A stretch of 64,000 nt of DNA from Spartobacteria bacterium (GTDB lineage: Bacteria > Verrucomicrobiota > Verrucomicrobiia > Chthoniobacterales > UBA10450), in the NCBI GenBank assembly GCA_003134785.1, contig PLCN01000005.1:32690-96689 (forward strand), read 5' to 3'. A program made the translations under genes and the position numbers. Each line of letters begins with the position of its first letter. Position 1 is the stretch's first letter. Positions 62,963 through 64,000 of the stretch are shown here, piece by piece. Under the pieces are notes generated by a model. That model had not been told where the DNA came from. It made no database searches and saw only the letters and a program-made list of their open reading frames with translations.

Positions 62963-64000
62963 CTAATTCTTTCCAAACCATTCGGAAACACGTCCATCCG
63001 GTTGGAGTGGGGGAAGCGATTTTCTGCGATGTCCTCGCTCGCAATGCACAACGACGGCGGTGTGTTTTGGAAGGTTTCGCAGGAGGTACGGCTTGATCTT
63101 GTGCTCTTCCTGGTGGGAATAGTTTCGTGACATCTGGCCGCCCGTGTAGCCCCATGACTTTTTGGTTACGCGCTTTTTGCCGAGGAAATCAGCGCTCTCG
63201 ACGGCGCCTTCTTCATCCGCGGCTTTGAAAATAATGCGGTTGCGGAGATTCAGAATGAAGACGCGAGCTTTTTCCCGCCCAAGCGGCGGGACGAATGAGG
63301 TTGAGGATTGCGCGGCTGCGACAACGGTCGCTTGCGCTTCGCGGATCACGTCGATGCAGTTGTAATCGCTCATTCCGTCTTCACTCGCCGAGACGAAACG
63401 CTGCGCTTCATCCGCCCACAGAATGAGCAGATTGTCGCGACGGCGCTCTTCGGCAGGTTTGTCGAACCGGCGTAGCGCGTGCGTGTAGAAAAGCATCTTT
63501 AGAAAGGTGTTCACGTAGCGACGTTCGAGTTGGAATTTCTGCGGCATTGCCACGCAGATAATCTTACCGCGATCAATGTCCGCGAAGTCGAAGGTGTTTG
63601 CTGCGGGGCAAAACACCTGCGCGATGTCGGGCGTGATGAAAGCCTGCAAGTAGTTTGCGATTGTTTCTTTCACGCCGCCGATTTGTTCCGGAGGCTGGGA
63701 AAGGAAACGATTGGCGAAATGCTCGGAGAGTTCGCGACGACGGGCCGTTTGGTGACTCGACGCGAGGTCGGTCATCGCTTCGTCGAGGTCGCCTTGATCG
63801 AGCAGCAGGTGATAAGCGTTCTCCAACGTCACATCAGCCCCGATCTCGCGGAGCGTTTCTAACGCGGCGGCGATGTGAATCTGCGCCTGGCTCTTAAAGA
63901 AACCTTTGTCACCCGCCTGCCCGAGTGACCCCGCCGTATCCACGACAGCTTTGGCGAAAGTGTTGTACGGAATGCTGCGGTCGGACGTGAGATTATATGT
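62963..64000 (-). CDS. TraD/VirD4-like conjugative coupling ATPase, partial
   Basis: The frame is open to the right edge, so the N-terminus with the Walker A site lies outside the window. The visible 345 residues include ANTFDFADIDRGKIICVAMP, the Walker B-like LLILWADEAQRFVSASEDG, IREAQATVVAAAQSSTSFVP and NLRNRIIFKAADEEGAVESA, as in the TraM-recognition region of TraD/TraG/VirD4 coupling proteins. It would feed DNA to a type IV secretion channel. It marks the right part of the window as belonging to an integrative or conjugative element. Confidence 0.8.
   Translation of the reverse strand, partial: TYNLTSDRSIPYNTFAKAVVDTAGSLGQAGDKGFFKSQAQIHIAAALETLREIGADVTLENAYHLLLDQGDLDEAMTDLASSHQTARRRELSEHFANRFLSQPPEQIGGVKETIANYLQAFITPDIAQVFCPAANTFDFADIDRGKIICVAMPQKFQLERRYVNTFLKMLFYTHALRRFDKPAEERRRDNLLILWADEAQRFVSASEDGMSDYNCIDVIREAQATVVAAAQSSTSFVPPLGREKARVFILNLRNRIIFKAADEEGAVESADFLGKKRVTKKSWGYTGGQMSRNYSHQEEHKIKPYLLRNLPKHTAVVVHCERGHRRKSLPPLQPDGRVSEWFGKN

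Noticed and set aside
1..64000. HIP1-like excess of GCGATCGC or CGATCG words
   Set aside because: CGATCG-containing words are frequent, but in GC-rich DNA with common Ile/Asp/Arg codons this may be expected; I did not make a count that separates it from composition.

Overview
The window is GC-rich bacterial DNA. It most resembles Verrucomicrobiota, perhaps a soil Spartobacteria/Chthoniobacterales-type lineage. The reasons are the act/caa3 respiratory cluster, GTTGGAC-type heptamer arrays with a four-helix-bundle gene, several families of hairpin-forming intergenic repeats, and a porin/multiheme cytochrome pair. This assignment is inference: there is no rRNA gene, and I found no complete tRNA or tmRNA gene and no CRISPR array.

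Layout. 1-11 kb: an exported GlcG/HbpS-like protein (cut by the left edge), an outer-membrane barrel, a four-helix-bundle cassette gene, a ten-haem LVIVD-propeller cytochrome, a small ferredoxin and two tandem CysJ-like FAD/NADPH reductases, plausibly an electron-transfer module across the envelope. 11-19 kb: YfhO-like membrane protein, metallo-beta-lactamase-fold hydrolase, ComEC, TrmB, exported MsrA and a PHP phosphoesterase. 19.4-21.4 kb: a patch of small exported proteins ending at a tmRNA-3'-end-like sequence where an FAD/Fe-S oxidase gene seems truncated. 23.5-30.7 kb: GMC oxidoreductase with its small subunit, an internally duplicated membrane protein, an enolase-superfamily enzyme, a ThDP enzyme and a sensory-rhodopsin-transducer-family protein. 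31-40 kb: an accessory block with two DUF488 proteins, lone SdhB, NirK, a Mug-like glycosylase, DUF2945, then transketolase/HAD/class I aldolase and a decayed PRC-barrel gene. 40.7-52.9 kb: a continuous operon for Alternative Complex III (actABCDEF), a Sco protein and a caa3 oxidase of A2 (YS) type. This forms a quinol-to-oxygen chain without a bc1 complex. 53-59.5 kb: a tightly overlapping minus-strand operon (VKOR, SDR, GH15 glucoamylase, CheB-like protein, histidine kinase, LuxR-type regulator). 59.7-64 kb: the edge of an integrative or conjugative element with a broken N6-methylase/helicase gene, a low-GC papain-like hydrolase and a TraD/VirD4-like coupling ATPase running off the right edge.

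The most unusual signal is not a gene. The 9-mer GCCTAACGA (reverse complement TCGTTAGGC) occurs 21 times exactly by eye, on both strands, always inside genes and in three codon phases. It forces rare TTA and CTA leucine codons in a GC-rich genome. About 0.5 copies would be expected if GC is near 60%. It resembles a DNA-uptake-type or other genome-wide short signal, and it is absent from the mobile right end. A second theme is mobile-looking repeats that sit on translation starts: a hairpin element of about 120-170 bp in four copies (one translated in frame inside actE), heptamer arrays that encode the N-terminus of the decahaem cytochrome, and a CACGGAT repeat that supplies the start of the YfhO-like gene.
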